Source of the DNA: Embiotoca jacksoni
Taxonomy: Eukaryota; Chordata; Actinopteri; Embiotocidae
Direction: 5' to 3'
Assembly (NCBI GenBank): GCA_022577435.1
Contig: JAKOON010000058.1
Span: 774,001-838,000 of the forward strand
DNA: 64,000 bases
Each line of letters opens with the position of its first letter. The stretch's first letter is position 1. Positions 60,570 through 64,000 of the stretch are shown here, one piece after another. Both the position numbers and the translations under genes were made by a program. Under the pieces are notes generated by a model that was given only the letters and a program-made list of their open reading frames with translations, did not search any database and had not been told where the DNA came from.

Positions 60570-60707
60570 TGTAGTTTGGCTTTCTTGAAGAAAATTGTAT
60601 TTTCTTGATTCTTGTTCTGGGTTTGTACCCTCATGGTTGAAAGCACTTATTGTAAGTTGCTTTGGATAAAAGTGTGGGCTAAATGAAATGTAATGTTATG
60701 TAATGGT
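60570..60707 (+). mobile_element. L2/SINE-type 3' tail
   Basis: GTTTGTACCCTCATGGTTGA, AGCACTTATTGTAAGTTGCT and TTGGATAAAAGTGTGGGCTA, then ATGAAATGTAATGTTATG, match the conserved tail of a common teleost element (TTGTAAGTCGCTTTGGATAA, AAGCGTCxGCTAAATGA, then ATGTAATG repeats). This tail is shared by L2-like LINEs and the SINEs that use them, so the parent class is not settled. Confidence 0.7.
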
Positions 60708-63700
60708 AGTGCAACAGGTCAAGCACTTAAATTTCCTTCTACAAATGCATGCGGGTCACTAAATAAGACTTTGTCATCAAATAATAACTGGTACATTTGT
60801 ACACCATGACTCTTGCATTTAATCATATAGTTTTTAGAATGGTACTTTTTTATTTAGTTTTAGATTGCGTCATAAAAAAAAATCAATCATCCTATTTTTT
60901 TATAGGAGTTATTGTGGACAAAGTAGCTGACAGCAAATAGCATAATCAACTGCTTAATTATTAATTAACTGTTCGCTGCAGCAGTGCAGTGAATGGTTAT
61001 AGTACTCTAACCTTCAGTTCAGTTTTGTTTAGTGGAACTATCACAGCCATCACACAACATTATTACACCTTGTTCAAATTAACTCCAGTATAATAATGAT
61101 TAATAGTGTATTTAGCAATACAATTTATTTAATAGGCAGTTTGATGTTCATTAAAGAAACGCATCCCTAAGTTACTACTGCTACTATCAAGCTCTCATTC
61201 TATCAGCTGTAACGGGGTTAGAAATTAAGATAAGATTTTCTTGGTTGAAAATACTAATCTGAGCTGGCTTGCTTCAATACAACATTTTAGAAAAGGGCCT
61301 AAACTGACTCAATTCTTGTGCACATGATATTCTGCCACAATAAAGGCTAATGCTGAGGTCAGTCTGAAATTTCATTCAAACACAGCCCAGTTTGGCTGCT
61401 GAGCTTAAATACATACTTTTAGAGCGTTTCTACATTTAATGGGGTATAGGCTTATAAGAAAGGGGCTAACCAATGTGTTTGACAATGGTAAGTTGTGTGC
61501 TAATGTTACATAAATTCTTAGAATCTCTGATATAAGTGCACAAAATATAATGACTTATCATTGGCCTTTGAAGTAATGGTTATCACTTTACATAGTATGT
61601 ATTTGTTCTTGTACAAGCAAAAATTCTGTGTAATAGAAAAAGTATATTTTTTTAAATTGAATGCCATTATGCTTCCGTATGTTGTTTCTTTCTACCGCCA
61701 CTGCCCTTCGTGTGTCATGCCATTCGTCAGACTTCACCCTTTTCTCAGCAAAAGGTCAATTCATCTCCATCAGCAGACTGAATATCGATCGCTCAAACTG
61801 TCCGCCAGCCGAGTCCTTAGTTTTGAATGATGTCACTGCTAAACATAACATTCATAGAATAAATGTCTGGGCTATGAAACATCAATAAATTGATGTGTGA
61901 TTTGACATGAAAGTCTGATATTGTGTTACATATAATGTTCTGCCCTGCTCTTAATGGGTGAATTTTTTTTGTCAAGAGATTTAAGTTTAATCATGCTATA
62001 ACTTTAAAAGAAAAGAAAAGTAAAAAAAAAAAAAGCACTGCGGCTGCTATATACATCAGTAAACATAATGTTGACAACAGCGATGATTCATTATCTTTTT
62101 ACTCTGATATGCCCAATTCTCAGCTACATGAAAACTACACAACTGCTGCTTCAAAGGTAACTTGCACACACACCACATGGCTAAGTACACAGCAGTGTGA
62201 CATGTACTGTATCTAGCGGTGCACAAAGAAACTACTAAACAACACGGGATAAAATACTTTGATCGATAACATTTGAGATACAAAGCTGTGGAAAAGACAG
62301 CGAGAACAGAATACAAAAAGACAATAGAGAAAAGCAAACAAACACCTACACATTTATGTTTCCACCTTATACATGTATTGAGGGAAGTACTGAGAGTGAC
62401 TTCATTACTTCAAGTCTGAAAAGGGTGCTTTGATTAGCTTAAAAATATAATGCGGTGGGTGAAGTAAGTACTGTTGATTGCAGGAGACTTGGCATATACT
62501 GTATTATATCACCTAGTACAATTATGCGAGGTATTTCTATTATCTTCAAGACTTGTGTGTGTTTGTGTGCTTGCTTTCTCCTCACAGCTCTTTCTTGCCT
62601 TCTTATCATTGAGCAGCACCTGAACCTTATTGTGCGATTGTGCGTGGGTGAATGACAGACGTTGTAAAGTGCTTTGTCCTGCTCACATTAACAAAGGTTA
62701 TAAAAAAATCAGCTTCCAGATTTGGGCAGTTCATGGCAGCAGTGTGTACAGGTAGAAGTCTAAGTGATTGCTACAAGAAGCTCAGCTCACACTTTGTATT
62801 TCAGATTTTGCATCAAAGTAATTTGCATATTCCCCTTTTTTTTTTTTGCCTCTTTTGATTTTTCAGTTTTCACTTTGTGTCCAATTTGTGGTAGCAGTAA
62901 TTGAACACCCTTATTATTTTTTGTTTTTGTTTGTTTGTTTCTCTTTGGAGTGCAAAGAAGTACAAGTGAAGAAAAAAGGCATTGCTTTGTTGTGTCTTTT
63001 TAGTAGCCTTTGTTGAATAAATGTATAATATGGTACAGTTTATTAACCAGTTTTAACCCATCTGACTGCATAATCCAGGATCAATTTTGGTTTTGGAAAA
63101 AAGGGAAGCACACTAAGACAAAGTTGCTCAAAGGGAAAATGACAATCTGATGCCAGCGCCATTTCTTTTCATTTTGCTTTGAAAAAACAGTTTTATACAA
63201 CTTAATCTTTTTTTTAAGGTCAGAGTAACACAAAAGTACTAAAACATTATTTTAGGTGGAGGATTCCAAAACAATAAGCAGGTAACTGATACTATGAAAA
63301 ACGGAATTGAAAATATTAAAACTGCTATATTCAGCACTTTAATTTCAACAATAGATGAAATGACATCTTGTGGTATGATAGAGATTGCCCATGGTGTCAA
63401 ACTTTCCGAAAATGTTCACCCGACTCTACTGGTCGCCTCAAAATTCTTTATTTTTTTTCTGGCCTGGAAAATTGCTGTTAGACTTAATTGTCACTGCTAT
63501 GGCATTGTTTTAGCCGAATTGGCCAATAGCTTGTGATGGAAAGTAAAAGTAAAGCATTTAACAGGTAATGGGTCATATTTTTTGAACAGGTGTGGTGGGG
63601 ACCAATGCAGACCTAAATTAGAGAGGGTGAAAGACAGAGAGTACTGACATGTGAAATATAAAATTTTAAAAATGGTAATGTTTCTTTGCTTCATTGTTAA

Positions 63701-64000
63701 ATGGCTAGCATATTTGCCATATCAATTTTACATGGTGATTAGATGTCACTTGTAATTACATCTTTTTGCTCTTGCTGCATATGGCAAACAAATTAATCAC
63801 CTCAGGTTTAATATTCAGGCCACTCACTTCATACACTCACTTCTCTTGCCAGGCAAGTCGTACCAACAAATAAGCAATCCAAAGGTTTGTTTACATAAAA
63901 CGTTGATTGATACACTGGCTAGTAAAGAAGTGAGAAAGGTATTGATATTTAGTCATTTTTTTATGCTTTTTATTGGGTGTATCCAGTCTCCTGAACTTAC
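60708..64000. other. AT-rich unique sequence, no gene seen
   Basis: A12 near 62024, T12 near 62837 and a GTTTGTTT run near 62927-62940 are simple repeats. Open frames (61561-61888, 62056-62337, 62455-62858, 63294-63694) overlap on both strands or lack domains. No transposon terminus is recognised. Confidence 0.4.

Overview
This window looks like non-coding nuclear DNA of a ray-finned fish, probably a percomorph teleost. The evidence is the very high density of long (GT)n/(CA)n arrays, AT-rich unique sequence, Tc1/mariner relics of the kinds common in teleosts, two 3' fragments of an RTE-clade (Rex3-like) LINE ending in GGAT/GATG repeats, a tRNA-derived SINE, and several short repeat families that recur in percomorph genomes. 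I see no prokaryotic features, no intact gene, no rRNA or tRNA gene and no CRISPR array. It reads as a gene desert or the interior of very large introns.

Layout. 0.6-9.6 kb is a transposon graveyard: a mariner relic (0.61-1.23 kb), a decayed Tc1 copy (2.94-3.99 kb) abutting what looks like a broken immunoglobulin-like coding exon (3.99-4.37 kb, minus strand), an internally deleted Tc1 copy (5.02-5.65 kb), a 0.5-kb MITE with clear terminal inverted repeats (8.28-8.78 kb), and pieces of further Tc1 families (9.19-9.56 kb). 10.8-13.0 kb is dominated by simple repeats: five (GT)n arrays within 1 kb and a 9-mer-based pyrimidine minisatellite. 19.3-22.8 kb holds an old ~290-bp duplication, a highly homogeneous 32-bp minisatellite, more (GT)n, a Rex3-like LINE end and a SINE. 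27.1-28.2 kb holds a degenerate ~48-bp minisatellite and a patchwork duplication that looks like template switching. 29.4-30.7 kb has a teleost dispersed repeat and a GAAA/GGAA purine tract.

34.2-36.4 kb is the only CpG-rich, GC-richer stretch and is the best candidate for a promoter or 5' region. It carries splice-site-like sequences and a (GATA)n array but no recognisable protein. A second mariner copy of the same family as the first lies just after it (36.8-37.4 kb). From 37.4 kb to the end the sequence is AT-rich and mostly unique. It contains a block of coding-like decayed sequence (40.5-42.3 kb), a probable MITE-like repeat (42.6-43.1 kb), an old ~300-bp duplication (47.1-47.6 kb), a second Rex3-like fragment (48.1-48.5 kb), two copies of a percomorph dispersed repeat (50.3 and 55.2 kb), a small LINE-like remnant (55.9 kb) and an L2/SINE-type tail (60.6 kb).

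No gene network can be described because no functional gene is visible. The most interesting items are the Tc1-interrupted Ig-like exon, the 32-bp VNTR with a hairpin in every unit, the template-switch duplication, the paired mariner copies with the same internal structure, and short homeodomain-cofactor sites (PBX/HOX with MEIS/TGIF) that may mark enhancers.
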